This document shows, one piece after another, positions 17,951-26,489 of a DNA stretch of 64,000 bases (positions within the stretch are counted from its first letter, which is position 1; the number at the start of each line of letters is the position of its first letter). The notes under the pieces are model-generated. The model had not been told where the DNA came from. It saw only the letters and a program-made list of their open reading frames with translations, and did not search any database. The DNA is from Chryseobacterium mucoviscidosis (lineage in GTDB: Bacteria > Bacteroidota > Bacteroidia > Flavobacteriales > Weeksellaceae): positions 536,495 to 600,494 of the forward strand of contig NZ_MVAG01000128.1 of assembly GCF_002177115.1 (NCBI RefSeq), in the 5' to 3' direction. The position numbers and the translations under genes are program-made.

Positions 17951-18592
17951 CTATTCTAACACCCCCTTTAAAATAGATGCAACTTCTTTAAATTTTGTAA
18001 TTGGGAATAAATGGCTCCCTCCTTTGATTACATAATCGGGTTTGGAGTTTTTGATCGGGAAAACAATATCGCGGTCTGCCAAGATCTGCACCACATCGGG
18101 ATTTTCTTCGAACTTCCAGTCTGAAATCTTTTCAATCGACCATTTTAAATAATACGGATCTCTTACCCTGAAGTATTGCAAAACTTTAGGATTTCGGGGA
18201 TCAAAGAATTTTCTTACGACAGAATACATATTGGTGGTTCTTTCGTTGAAGAAAGTAACAGGCAGAACTTTTGGAATTTTCGTGATCTGTCCGGCTTTGA
18301 TGAGGCGGGATTTTTCTTTATCGGATTTAATACTTCCGAGGATCACCACTTTTTTGGCAGGTTTCAGCCTGTTGATTTCCTGCACCATAATTCCCCCGAA
18401 AGAATATCCCACCAGATAAAAAGGCTCCGAATCATCAATCTTTTCCGCCATTCTTTTTACATAATCTGAGAATTCTTCATTTTGATGAGGAATCAGCCAG
18501 TCGATAAAAACCACTTCGTGATGCTTTGGAAATTCTATTTTCTCCAAAACCTTAAAATCTGCACCAAGTCCGCTTACTACATAAATTTTCAT
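17951..18592 (-). CDS. Alpha/beta hydrolase
   Basis: 213 residues, cytoplasmic. The nucleophile elbow reads VGYSFGGIM (Gly-x-Ser-x-Gly), the acid is probably the Asp in ILADRDIVFP and the histidine the one in GGSHLFPI, so a complete Ser-Asp-His triad is visible in the expected order. The opening MKIYVVSGLGADFKVLEKI contains the oxyanion-hole loop. Such small hydrolases act on esters or similar bonds; the substrate cannot be predicted. It lies downstream of a terminator that closes the YceI gene upstream. Confidence 0.82.
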   Translation of the reverse strand: MKIYVVSGLGADFKVLEKIEFPKHHEVVFIDWLIPHQNEEFSDYVKRMAEKIDDSEPFYLVGYSFGGIMVQEINRLKPAKKVVILGSIKSDKEKSRLIKAGQITKIPKVLPVTFFNERTTNMYSVVRKFFDPRNPKVLQYFRVRDPYYLKWSIEKISDWKFEENPDVVQILADRDIVFPIKNSKPDYVIKGGSHLFPITKFKEVASILKGVLE

Positions 18593-18614
18593 ACCACTAA
18601 AATAAAAAAATCAG

Positions 18615-18654
18615 TCAAAAAAAATGAGCGGTTTCCAAAGAAATCGCTCATTTT
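18615..18654 (-). terminator. Terminator of the downstream YceI gene
   Basis: 10-bp stem AAAATGAGCG / CGCTCATTTT (18621-18630 with 18645-18654); on the minus strand it is followed by eight T. Confidence 0.88.
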
Positions 18655-18673
18655 GATTTATTAAAAGGTGTCC

Positions 18674-19306
18674 TTATTTCTTTTTAACAGGCGTTCTGTT
18701 TTCGTTATCCAAAACTGCTGTGGAAATTCTGAACTGGATATCCATTTCGTTTTTGATGAAATAATCCTTCAGAGAAGACTGGTAGAATACTTTGAAGTCT
18801 CTTCTGTTCAGTGAGAATTTAGCAGACTCGATTACTACGGTAAACTGAGTAATATAAACGTTTGCAGGGAAAGTGATGGTTTTTCTTACTCCTTTAATCG
18901 TTACATCTCCGTAAACGGTAGAATTGTACTCGCTGTTTGCCAGAGGAATAATTTTCGTTAAATGGAATTTCGCCAACGGAAATTTCTTAACGTCGAAGAA
19001 ATTTGAACTTTTAAGATCGTTCGTTAATTTTACCATATCTTCATCCTGGCTTGAAACATCACCCGCCATTAAGGACTTCATATCGATAACGAATTCTCCG
19101 TCCACCAAAACTGTTTTATCAAAAGTAAATTTTCCACTTTTCAGCTTTATGGTTCCGGAATGGGTAGTAGGAACTGTTTTTACAACTTTATATCCCCACC
19201 ATCTGATGTCCGACGATGTTACTTTTACCACTTTATCTCCTTTCTTCTGAGCGAAAACAAATGACATACTTACGCACATCATAGCAAACAATAGTAATCT
19301 TTTCAT
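18674..19306 (-). CDS. YceI-family secreted protein (copy 2)
   Basis: 210 residues: signal peptide (MKRLLLFAMMCVSMSFVFAQ) and a YceI lipocalin-like barrel with the conserved start SSDIRWWGYKVVKT and TTHSGTIKLKSG. YceI proteins bind polyisoprenoid lipids in the periplasm and respond to stress or pH in other bacteria. It is a paralogue of the gene just upstream (19385-19951), from which it differs by a longer C-terminal tail (TAVLDNENRTPVKKK). The intergenic hairpin between them may reduce read-through. Confidence 0.9.
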   Translation of the reverse strand: MKRLLLFAMMCVSMSFVFAQKKGDKVVKVTSSDIRWWGYKVVKTVPTTHSGTIKLKSGKFTFDKTVLVDGEFVIDMKSLMAGDVSSQDEDMVKLTNDLKSSNFFDVKKFPLAKFHLTKIIPLANSEYNSTVYGDVTIKGVRKTITFPANVYITQFTVVIESAKFSLNRRDFKVFYQSSLKDYFIKNEMDIQFRISTAVLDNENRTPVKKK

Positions 19307-19331
19307 TCTTTTTTATTTACAATTCAACAAA

Positions 19332-19362
19332 AATAAAAAAAAGTGTAGAACTTCTACACTTT
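19332..19362 (-). terminator. Terminator between the two YceI genes
   Basis: 11-bp perfect arms AAAGTGTAGAA / TTCTACACTTT around a single C, followed on the minus strand by a T-rich run. Confidence 0.8.
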
Positions 19363-19384
19363 TAACAATCTTTTTTTGATTAAA

Positions 19385-19951
19385 TTATTTAGCTGTTACC
19401 TTTACAAGCAAATCCATATCATCTTTCACAAGAACATCCTGCATTGTAGATTTGTAAGCCACATCAAATTTCTGTCTGTCGATAGAGAATTTGTTAGACA
19501 TTAAGCTTACTGTTCCGTTTGCGTATGTAATTTTTGCAGGGAAAGAAATAGCGTTGGTTTTTCCTTTTACCGTTAAGTTTCCTGTAACTAAAGAAGTATA
19601 CACTTTATCGTTGTTTTTCTTTACTCCGGTGATTTTGAAAGTTGCCGTAGGATATTTTTCAACTTCGAAGAAATCTCCGTTTTTAAGGTGACCGTTCAGT
19701 TTCTGCTGATATTCTCCGGAAAGATCTGTTGCGTTGATAGAAGTCATATCCAATACGAAAGAACCGCCAACTAACTGGTTTCCTTTCAATACCATTTCTC
19801 CGGATTTTACTTTTACCGTTCCGTTGTGAGAGCTTGCCTCAGATTTTGCGATTTTATAACCCCACCACTGTACATCAGAGCTTACTACTTTTTTTGCCTG
19901 TCCGAATGCTAATCCGCTTGCTAAAACTGCTAATAAAAATATTTTTTTCAT
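19385..19951 (-). CDS. YceI-family secreted protein (copy 1)
   Basis: 188 residues: signal peptide (MKKIFLLAVLASGLAFGQ) then a YceI barrel (SSDVQWWGYKIAKSEASSHNG near the start; LTVKGKTNAISFPAKI; KFDVAYKSTMQDVLVKDDMDL near the end). Predicted to hold an isoprenoid-type lipid in the periplasm. It is the first of a tandem pair. Its promoter region carries a perfect FNR/CRP-type palindrome about 42 bases upstream of the predicted transcription start, suggesting control by oxygen or redox state, which is inference. Confidence 0.92.
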   Translation of the reverse strand: MKKIFLLAVLASGLAFGQAKKVVSSDVQWWGYKIAKSEASSHNGTVKVKSGEMVLKGNQLVGGSFVLDMTSINATDLSGEYQQKLNGHLKNGDFFEVEKYPTATFKITGVKKNNDKVYTSLVTGNLTVKGKTNAISFPAKITYANGTVSLMSNKFSIDRQKFDVAYKSTMQDVLVKDDMDLLVKVTAK

Positions 19952-19990
19952 TTGAATAAAAGTTATTTTCTTGTTTGTTATTTACTGGTG

Positions 19991-20036
19991 CAAATGTAAC
20001 TAACTGCTTTGAGAGATTTCATTGATGTACATCAAT
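19991..20036 (-). promoter_or_regulatory. YceI promoter with FNR/CRP-type operator
   Basis: -7 box TACATTTG on the minus strand (19998-19991) without a recognisable -33 TTG. Instead a perfect 16-bp palindrome ATTGATGTACATCAAT lies at 20021-20036, matching the FNR consensus TTGAT-N4-ATCAA exactly; its centre falls close to -42, the usual class II activator position. Confidence 0.75.
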
Positions 20037-20069
20037 AAATACATTTTTTTTCATGAGTAATATCATCCA

Positions 20070-20095
20070 TAAAAAAACTCCGAATTTCTTCGGAG
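20070..20095 (-). terminator. Terminator of glk
   Basis: CTCCGAA / TTCGGAG stem with a three-base loop, followed on the minus strand by seven T. Confidence 0.88.
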
Positions 20096-20102
20096 CCTTG
20101 TT

Positions 20103-21152
20103 TTATTCTTGATAGTAAGCGGTGTAAAGCGCTGCACCATTCAGTGCCGTATTTGGATTTCTGTTCAGATAAATCGGAATGTTTCTCAGCATTTCCTCCA
20201 TCTTATCGCTAATCTTGAACTTCTCGTAAAATTTATCCTTGTTAATATAGTCTGCAATTGTTTGCGGAATATCTCCGGAAATGAATAAACCACCGGTTGC
20301 TTTTAATTTCAATGTTAAATTGTTTGCCTCTCTTGCTAAAAATTCAAGGAACGTGTCTAAGGCAATCTTACAGATAAGCACATCTTCTTCCACTGCAGCT
20401 TTGTAAAGTTCTTCCACAAAGTTGCCATTTGCGAAACGATCGGCAAGCCATTCTGGTTCAGGATGTCTTTTTACATCTCTGAGAAATCTGTAAATATTAA
20501 ACAGACCTCCTTTAGATAACACATTTTCCCAACTTACAATTCCGTAAAGATTATTCAGAAACTGATAAAATTCTACCTCAACATTCGTTCTTGGAGAGAA
20601 TTCCGAATGTCCTCCTTCTGTTGCAAATGGTCTTAAATATTTTCCGTCGAAGAAATATCCGGCTTCACCCAGACCATTTCCCGGAGCTAAAATTGCTACA
20701 TTTCCGTTTTCCAGATGTCCGCTTGTGTAGATCGGATCAAGATCCGCATCTTCCAAAAGTCCCATTCCGTAAGCGGAAGCTTCAAGGTCATTCAGCATAT
20801 CTACTTTTTCAAAACCTAAATCTCTTTTGTATTCTTCTACATCAAGATTCCAACCTAATCTTGCCGGACTGCTTTTTCCGTTCAGAACCGGTCCCGGAAC
20901 CGCTATTCCAAGCCTTTTTACGTTTTCAAGCTGATTGTCCTGAATAAATTTCTTTAAAATTTCTGTGAAAGAACCATATTCTTTGGTAAAGTATTTATTC
21001 TGGATTTTAATCTCAAGACCTCCGTTACCGGAGACGAAATATCCTAAAGTTGTAATATCTTCACGAAGGTTTGCGCCAATGATAGAAACGTTATCATTGC
21101 TGTCGTTTTTTACTCCCGGTAAATAAAGTGGAAATTTTGGATTCAAAATCAT
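20103..21152 (-). CDS. glk: Glucokinase
   Basis: Phosphorylates glucose to glucose 6-phosphate with ATP. The 349 residues match the bacterial Glk (non-ROK) family: an N-terminal ADP/ATP-binding core with GIAVPGPV and DLEASAYG, the segment ILAPGNGLGEAGYFF, the sugar-binding FATEGGHSEFSPR and the C-terminal GGLFISGDIPQ and NTALNGAALY. The opening GANLREDITTLGYF replaces the classical DIGGTN of many Glk proteins, which is somewhat unusual. The ATG at 21152 (M-I-L-N-P-K-F) was chosen: the upstream in-frame TTG at 21221 lies before a -7 promoter box at 21168-21175. Confidence 0.88.
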   Translation of the reverse strand: MILNPKFPLYLPGVKNDSNDNVSIIGANLREDITTLGYFVSGNGGLEIKIQNKYFTKEYGSFTEILKKFIQDNQLENVKRLGIAVPGPVLNGKSSPARLGWNLDVEEYKRDLGFEKVDMLNDLEASAYGMGLLEDADLDPIYTSGHLENGNVAILAPGNGLGEAGYFFDGKYLRPFATEGGHSEFSPRTNVEVEFYQFLNNLYGIVSWENVLSKGGLFNIYRFLRDVKRHPEPEWLADRFANGNFVEELYKAAVEEDVLICKIALDTFLEFLAREANNLTLKLKATGGLFISGDIPQTIADYINKDKFYEKFKISDKMEEMLRNIPIYLNRNPNTALNGAALYTAYYQE

Positions 21153-21167
21153 AACCTCAAATTTTAT

Positions 21168-21175
21168 CAAATATA
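21168..21175 (-). promoter_or_regulatory. -7 box of glk promoter
   Basis: TATATTTG on the minus strand 16 bases before the ATG; no clear -33 element. Confidence 0.55.
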
Positions 21176-21201
21176 ATAATATCTTTTGTAAATTTTCGTT
21201 A

Positions 21202-21237
21202 GAAATAAAAAACCTTCTCAAAAATTCGAAAAGGTTT
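21202..21237 (-). terminator. Terminator of the outer membrane protein gene
   Basis: AAACCTT / AAGGTTT arms with partial inner pairing, followed on the minus strand by a T-run. Confidence 0.7.
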
Positions 21238-21266
21238 GGTTAATAATTGCTTATATTTAAATCTAA

Positions 21267-21830
21267 CTACTTCCCTAGTGGAATGTTGTAAGAAAATCCT
21301 ACTCCAATGTTACCCACATTGTAGTCCTGATTAGGCAAATCGCCTTTGCTTCCTACAAAAACTTTCTGGTACTGTACAAAGAAATTCCAGTCCTGATTGT
21401 GATATCCGATCTCCGGTTTTAGATAAAAACCACCGTTCGGTCTGTCTAAAGCAGCATTAGAAGCCACTTTATCATCCCCTACCAAAAATCCGTACCCTAA
21501 GTCTGTACCAAAATAAAATCCTGTCTGTTTCGGGTAAACTCTCAACAATGCAGCTACAGGAACTACCCCTACATCATTATTAGTATATCCGTTGTTATCT
21601 TTTCCGAAATAGTGTGTATATCCTGTTGCGATCCCCAATCCGAATCCCGGAGTTACAAGGTTCTGATAGGCTACATCCACACCTACTGCCATAGAAGTAT
21701 TGTCAGAAGGAACTGCTAAACCAACATTTGCTCCTACCTTTATCATATTATTCATCTGTGCACTTTGTGCGCTCAATGCTCCTGCAGTCAAAATTCCGGC
21801 AAATAAAATTGCTTGTTTAAACATTTTCAT
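21267..21830 (-). CDS. Outer membrane beta-barrel protein
   Basis: 187 residues with signal peptide (ending GALSAQ) and about eight amphipathic strands rich in Gly and aromatic residues (IKVGANVGLAVPSD, FGLGIATGYTHYF, GFYFGTDLGYGFLVG, GNIGVGFSYNIPLGK). The C-terminus has the alternating pattern of a small outer membrane barrel although it ends in Gly-Lys and not an aromatic residue. Function unknown. It is divergent from the DUF1800 gene, with 284 bases between that show no clear element beyond AT-rich sequence. Confidence 0.8.
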   Translation of the reverse strand: MKMFKQAILFAGILTAGALSAQSAQMNNMIKVGANVGLAVPSDNTSMAVGVDVAYQNLVTPGFGLGIATGYTHYFGKDNNGYTNNDVGVVPVAALLRVYPKQTGFYFGTDLGYGFLVGDDKVASNAALDRPNGGFYLKPEIGYHNQDWNFFVQYQKVFVGSKGDLPNQDYNVGNIGVGFSYNIPLGK

Positions 21831-22114
21831 AACTCTGATTTTTTAAATTTTACTACGCTGAAATATGTAAAAATCGTGCCAAGCAAAGCCTTTCCTGCGA
21901 CTTTAACAATGCTTAAAGCCGTAAAAAATTGAAATTCAATATATTATTTTGATTAAAAAATTAAATAAACGTTTAAATGAATATTCTGAAAATTAGGGCA
22001 GAGTTAAACATTTAACCAAAATATATTTAAAAAAACTATTCAATATTAACAATACTTAACCGTTATTAATTTTAACCTTACTTCATCACATCCATCAAAA
22101 AGTAAATAATTGAT

Positions 22115-23500
22115 ATGATTTCTCCATCGTTACTCAACAATAAACACCTTCTCTGGCGCGCAGGATTCGGACCGGGAATCAATCAGCTGGAAGATCTTCA
22201 TAAAAAAGACATTAAAAGCCTGATGAATGATTTGTTTAAAGAAGAAACATTTCTTTACGTAAATTATGATACGCCCGATATTGCAGAAACCGGAGACTAT
22301 ATGATGAATGATCAGACTCCGGCAGAAAAGAAAAAGGAAATGCAGAGAATCAGCCGACAGCAGAACGAAGAGCTCAATCTGAATTTTCTTGATAAAATGG
22401 TGAACAGCAAAGAGCAGATGAGGGAGAAAATGGCTTTTTTCTGGCATGGTCATTTTGCTTCCAGAGTGGTGAACCCGAAATTTAACCGACAGATTTTAAA
22501 TGTGATCCGAAAGAATGCACTCGGAAACTTTAAAGATCTCTTATTTGAAGTCAGTCAGGCTCCGGCAATGCTGAATTTTCTTAACAATCAGCAGAATAAA
22601 AAAGATCATCCCAACGAAAATTTTGCCCGTGAAGTGATGGAACTTTTCACGATGGGACGAGGAAATTATACGGAGAAAGACATACGGGAAGGTGCGAGAG
22701 CTTTTACAGGATGGGGATCGGATAAAGAAGGAAATTTTAAAGAAAGAAAAAATCTTCATGATGAAGGCGCAAAAACTTTCCTCGGAAAAACAGGCAATTT
22801 TACAGGCACAGATGTTTTAAATATCATTCTTGAAGAGAAAGCAACGGCAAAATTCATCACCACAAAAATCTATAAATTCTTCGTGAATGAAAATGTTGAT
22901 GAAAACATTGTAAAATCTTTGAGCGAAAGTTTTTACCAGTCCGGTTACGACATTAAAAAACTCATGATGGATATTTTTTCGAGTTCATGGTTTTATGATA
23001 AAAAAAATATCGGCAACCGGATAAAATCTCCGATTGAACTTATGGCTGGAATCATGCGGTCGCTTCCCATGAATATTCAGAATCCTGAAAACCTCATCGT
23101 TTATCAGAAATTACTGGGACAGATGCTTTTGTACCCGCCGAATGTTTCAGGCTGGCCAAACGGAAAATCGTGGATCGACAGCTCGACCTTAATGTTAAGA
23201 CTTCAGATTCCGCAGATATGGTCTGGTTTGCGACCGTTAGATTACCGTCCGAAAGAAGATGATGATTTGGATATGGGTTTAAAAAACAACACGAATTCAT
23301 TAACGAAAAGTTTTAAAAACCCGAATATTACGATCGATTGGTCTCGTGTAGAAAAGATTTTTAACGGAAAGAATGTGGAAGATTATTTAATTCAGAGTTC
23401 AAAATCTCTGGATATGAATTCGGTGAAAAATTTCTCAGACAACAGCGTGAAAATGAATGTCATCAATCTCATGTCGACACCGGAATATCAGTTAATGTAG
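22115..23500 (+). CDS. DUF1800 domain protein
   Basis: 461 residues of the DUF1800 family, which starts with a short helical segment (LLWRAGFGPGINQLEDL) and contains REKMAFFWHGHFASR, DHPNENFAREVMELFTMGRGNYTEKDI and NVSGWPNGKSWID, all typical. No signal peptide is evident. DUF1800 genes occur directly before a DUF1501 gene in many Bacteroidota and Planctomycetes, as here (gap 90 bases), implying a common role that is not established; proposals concern exported sulfatase-like or polymer-related functions. Confidence 0.92.
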   Translation: MISPSLLNNKHLLWRAGFGPGINQLEDLHKKDIKSLMNDLFKEETFLYVNYDTPDIAETGDYMMNDQTPAEKKKEMQRISRQQNEELNLNFLDKMVNSKEQMREKMAFFWHGHFASRVVNPKFNRQILNVIRKNALGNFKDLLFEVSQAPAMLNFLNNQQNKKDHPNENFAREVMELFTMGRGNYTEKDIREGARAFTGWGSDKEGNFKERKNLHDEGAKTFLGKTGNFTGTDVLNIILEEKATAKFITTKIYKFFVNENVDENIVKSLSESFYQSGYDIKKLMMDIFSSSWFYDKKNIGNRIKSPIELMAGIMRSLPMNIQNPENLIVYQKLLGQMLLYPPNVSGWPNGKSWIDSSTLMLRLQIPQIWSGLRPLDYRPKEDDDLDMGLKNNTNSLTKSFKNPNITIDWSRVEKIFNGKNVEDYLIQSSKSLDMNSVKNFSDNSVKMNVINLMSTPEYQLM

Positions 23501-23590
23501 TTTTCAGGTCGCAGTAGCAGATTTTAGCTTACCGTTAAAATACAGCTTTAAAACCAGCAACCTGTCATCTTTACCCTAAAACCTAAGCTT

Positions 23591-24775
23591 ATGTTAATCA
23601 AAAGAAGAGAATTCCTAAAAATAAGTTCATTGGCAACCGCATCTTTTCTGATGCCGAATTTTCTGAAAGCCATGACATTCGATGATGCGCTGGAACCCAA
23701 TCAGAAAATATTGGTGGTATTGCAATTCACAGGAGGAAACGATGGTCTGAATACGATTATTCCAATAAAAAATGATATTTATTTCAGGGAAAGAAATAAA
23801 ATTGCCATTCAGAATTCAATGCAGCTTACGGACGAAGCCGGAATTAATCCTGCCCTCTCCTATTTCAAAGAACTGTACGATCAGGGAGAACTTTCTGTAA
23901 TGAATAATGTCGGTTATCCGAATCCTGATAAATCGCACTTCCGAAGCATGGACATTTGGCATTCTGCAAGCAGAAGCGACGAATATCTTGAAACCGGCTG
24001 GCTAGGAAGATTTCTCGATGAAGAATGTTACAAATGCGATCATCCTACTCAGGCTCTGGAAGTGGACGATATGCTGAGTTTAGCTTTAAAAGGCGAAAAC
24101 AACAAAGCATTTGCCTTTAAAGATCCGAAAAGATTATATCAGACCAGTCAGGAAAAATATTTCAAATCACTTTACGATCATCATCATGACGACGAAACGG
24201 TTTCCTATTTATATCAGACTTTAGGTTCCACCATCAACAACGCAGACTACATTTTCGAAAAAAGCAAAGCGAAAAAAACAGAACAGACTTACCCGAATTC
24301 TCAGCTCGGAAAAGACTTTAAAACCGTTTCTTCTTTAATTAAATCTGACATCAATACAAAAGTGTATTATCTTTCCATCGGAAGCTTCGATACGCACGTG
24401 AACCAGAATGAAAGACAGCAAAAACTCTTTACAGACATCAATGATGCGGTAAAAGCGTTTGTGGCGGATATGAAAAGCAATGGACTTTTCAATGATATTT
24501 TACTAATGACTTTTTCAGAATTTGGCCGCCGTGTTGCTCAAAATGCGAGTAATGGAACCGATCACGGAACGGCAAACCAGATGTTTTTCATCAGTGGAGG
24601 TTTAAAGAAAAAAGGAATTCTGAATGCACTTCCCGATTTACAGAATTTAAATGAAGGCGATTTAATCTACACCGAAGATTTCCGGAAAATTTATGCTACC
24701 ATCCTAAAAAACTGGCTGAAAGCAGACTCTTCTAAAGTTCTGGGCTGGAAAAACGGGGTTTATGATTTTATATAA
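23591..24775 (+). CDS. DUF1501 domain protein with twin-arginine-like signal
   Basis: 394 residues. The N-terminus KRREFLKISSLATASFL resembles a Tat signal (Arg-Arg-x-Phe-Leu-Lys). The body is a DUF1501 domain of the alkaline-phosphatase/sulfatase-like superfamily: VLQFTGGNDGLNTIIP, PDKSHFRSMDIWHSAS, TMTF-like LLMTFSEFGRRVAQNASNGTDHG, where Asp, Ser and His metal or catalytic positions are kept. It follows a DUF1800 gene as in many genomes, probably as one transcription unit. Enzymatic activity is not known. Confidence 0.92.
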   Translation: MLIKRREFLKISSLATASFLMPNFLKAMTFDDALEPNQKILVVLQFTGGNDGLNTIIPIKNDIYFRERNKIAIQNSMQLTDEAGINPALSYFKELYDQGELSVMNNVGYPNPDKSHFRSMDIWHSASRSDEYLETGWLGRFLDEECYKCDHPTQALEVDDMLSLALKGENNKAFAFKDPKRLYQTSQEKYFKSLYDHHHDDETVSYLYQTLGSTINNADYIFEKSKAKKTEQTYPNSQLGKDFKTVSSLIKSDINTKVYYLSIGSFDTHVNQNERQQKLFTDINDAVKAFVADMKSNGLFNDILLMTFSEFGRRVAQNASNGTDHGTANQMFFISGGLKKKGILNALPDLQNLNEGDLIYTEDFRKIYATILKNWLKADSSKVLGWKNGVYDFI

Positions 24776-24811
24776 AAGCTTTTGATCATCCGTTATTAAT
24801 TTATACTACTT

Positions 24812-24890
24812 TTTAACGCAAAGGATCGCTAAGATTCTTTATATACTAACTGTTTTTAAGTTCGCAAAGGCGTTTCACTCAGCAAAGAAC
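24812..24890. repeat. Dispersed intergenic repeat, copy 2
   Basis: Second copy of the element at 9893-9970 (shared blocks TTTAACGC, TCGCTAAGA, TTCGCAAAGGCGTTTCACTC). The remaining 24891-25090 holds no gene I can support. Confidence 0.6.
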
Positions 24891-25091
24891 TCAAAGGTTT
24901 AATGATGAAAATCACGGACAGTCATAAAAACTTTGTTTTAACTTTTATATAGAATCAATGAATACAAATGCAAAAGTTAACACAAATTTAGAATAACTAA
25001 TCATTACATTTTGATCATATTTTGCAACTTTTGACTCCGTTGAACATTCAGTTTGCATCAAATTTTAAAATCATTTAGAAAGCTTTAAAAA

Positions 25092-25128
25092 TAAAAAGAG
25101 GCTGTTGCAAAAATGAACAGCCTCTTTT
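25092..25128 (-). terminator. Terminator of small membrane-peptide gene
   Basis: 13-bp perfect stem AAAAGAGGCTGTT / AACAGCCTCTTTT with nine-base loop and T-rich tail on the minus strand. Confidence 0.88.
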
Positions 25129-25157
25129 CTATAATTTAAATCTAACTACTTGTCATG

Positions 25158-25301
25158 TTAATTCGTGGATGCAGGAAGTTGCTTAGGATCTTCTTTTTTC
25201 TGACTTTTCTGATCAATTTTCTCAGAAATCTTCTTCACGATAAATTCGATAACCAAAGGCGCAACTACTGCTACAACTGCTTTTAATATTCTTGATTTCA
25301 T
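25158..25301 (-). CDS. Small 47-residue protein, unknown
   Basis: ATG at 25301 opens a 47-codon frame: an N-terminal hydrophobic helix (ILKAVVAVVAPLVIEFIVKKI) followed by a highly charged tail (SEKIDQKSQKKEDPKQLP). It ends 30 bases before a strong terminator, which supports a real gene. Possibly membrane-associated. No family recognised. Confidence 0.7.
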   Translation of the reverse strand: MKSRILKAVVAVVAPLVIEFIVKKISEKIDQKSQKKEDPKQLPASTN

Positions 25302-25355
25302 ACTGTTTATTTTTTTATGATTCATGCAATACAATTTCTAAGCCAAGAATTGTCA

Positions 25356-26375
25356 TCAATCTTCATCCGGAATCACAAGGTTTTCATAATTTTTAGCTGC
25401 CGCTTTGAATTTTTCTTCCAGTCTCAGTCTGAGTTTTCTTGGTTTATGTACAACCAAACATTCTCCGAACCCCAAAAGAAGTCTTTCCAGTTCAAAATTC
25501 AACTGTACACAGATTTTAAAAATCGTACCCTCATTACTTTCGCTTACAATTTCCTGACTGGCATGAAAAGGTTTGGTTTTTACATAAGGTGCATTATGAG
25601 AATCTACAAAGAAAATCACATTTCGCGGAGCCATCGTTGGCGAAACGCTTACTCCTACAATATCCTTAAAATATTCGTCGCCGTCGAGATTCATATCAAT
25701 ATAATCGATTTTTTCCTCAATCTGAATATCTTCCATTCTGTCCAGAGCAAGATTGTAGACATACTGCTTATTGGAACAGATCAAAAACCAGCGGTTGTTA
25801 AATTCCTTCAGCAACTGCGGATGAACAATATAAGAATCTGATTCTCTTGCCTTAAAACTTTTATACGTGATATTTAGAACTTTTTTGTGTAAAATCGCAT
25901 CATACAGAACATCAATATATTCCAATCCTTTCAATTGCTCATTTTTATCTAAATGAATAATTGATTTCTGGTTCGTGGAATGGATGGAATCTTCCAGCTT
26001 CTGGATCACCCCGTTCATTTCCTTAAACATCGAAAAGTCTTTGAACTGTTTTAAAATCTGCACCGCATTATTCATGGCTTTCAGATCACTTTCATTAACC
26101 GAAATATTGTGAATGCTGTAATCGGGATCGCTGTAGCGGTAATATTTTCTTTCGTACACCTCAATCGGTGCTTCATACCCGAATTTTTCGCTCCGCATAT
26201 TCTGCAGATCGAGCTGTACCGTTCTTTTGCTTACAAAAGATTCTTTTCCTTCAAATTCGAACAAAGCTTCCGAACATTCGTCAATAAGATCTTCGAGAGT
26301 ATATTTCCGGTATTTATTTTTCAGACATTTATCCAGTGTTTTGTACCGGATGAGCGCGTTTTTGTTGGATGACAT
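25356..26375 (-). CDS. WYL-domain transcriptional regulator
   Basis: 339 residues. The N-terminal 90 residues form a winged helix (TLEDLIDECSEALFEFEG ... VSKRTVQLDLQNMRS); residues about 150-250 are the WYL ligand-sensing domain (KVLNITYKSFKARESDSYIVHPQLLKEFNNRWFLI in family terms), followed by a WCX-type C-terminal extension. WYL regulators sense nucleic acids or other ligands and often control defence or DNA-repair genes. Hexanucleotide repeats lie immediately upstream of its start. Its position at the edge of an RNA-repair/defence region fits but does not prove a regulatory link. Confidence 0.9.
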   Translation of the reverse strand: MSSNKNALIRYKTLDKCLKNKYRKYTLEDLIDECSEALFEFEGKESFVSKRTVQLDLQNMRSEKFGYEAPIEVYERKYYRYSDPDYSIHNISVNESDLKAMNNAVQILKQFKDFSMFKEMNGVIQKLEDSIHSTNQKSIIHLDKNEQLKGLEYIDVLYDAILHKKVLNITYKSFKARESDSYIVHPQLLKEFNNRWFLICSNKQYVYNLALDRMEDIQIEEKIDYIDMNLDGDEYFKDIVGVSVSPTMAPRNVIFFVDSHNAPYVKTKPFHASQEIVSESNEGTIFKICVQLNFELERLLLGFGECLVVHKPRKLRLRLEEKFKAAAKNYENLVIPDED

Positions 26376-26382
26376 ATGATGA

Positions 26383-26471
26383 GGTTAAGGTTTAAGTTAA
26401 GGTTAAGGTTAAGGTTAAGACTGAGATTTAGATTTAGATTTAGATTTAGATTTAGATTGAGGTTGAGGTTG
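26383..26471. repeat. Hexanucleotide microsatellite (GGTTAA, GATTTA, GGTTGA)
   Basis: Three adjoining six-base arrays: about five GGTTAA-type units (26383-26419), five to six GATTTA units (26425-26458) and two to three GGTTGA units (26459-26471). They sit 8-95 bases upstream of the WYL gene start, in its promoter or leader. Confidence 0.85.
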
Positions 26472-26489
26472 AATTTAATATAAGGCAGT

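Noticed and set aside
26383..26471. Telomere-like repeats
   Set aside because: Units are GGTTAA/GATTTA, in the middle of bacterial chromosome-like sequence; better seen as a microsatellite.
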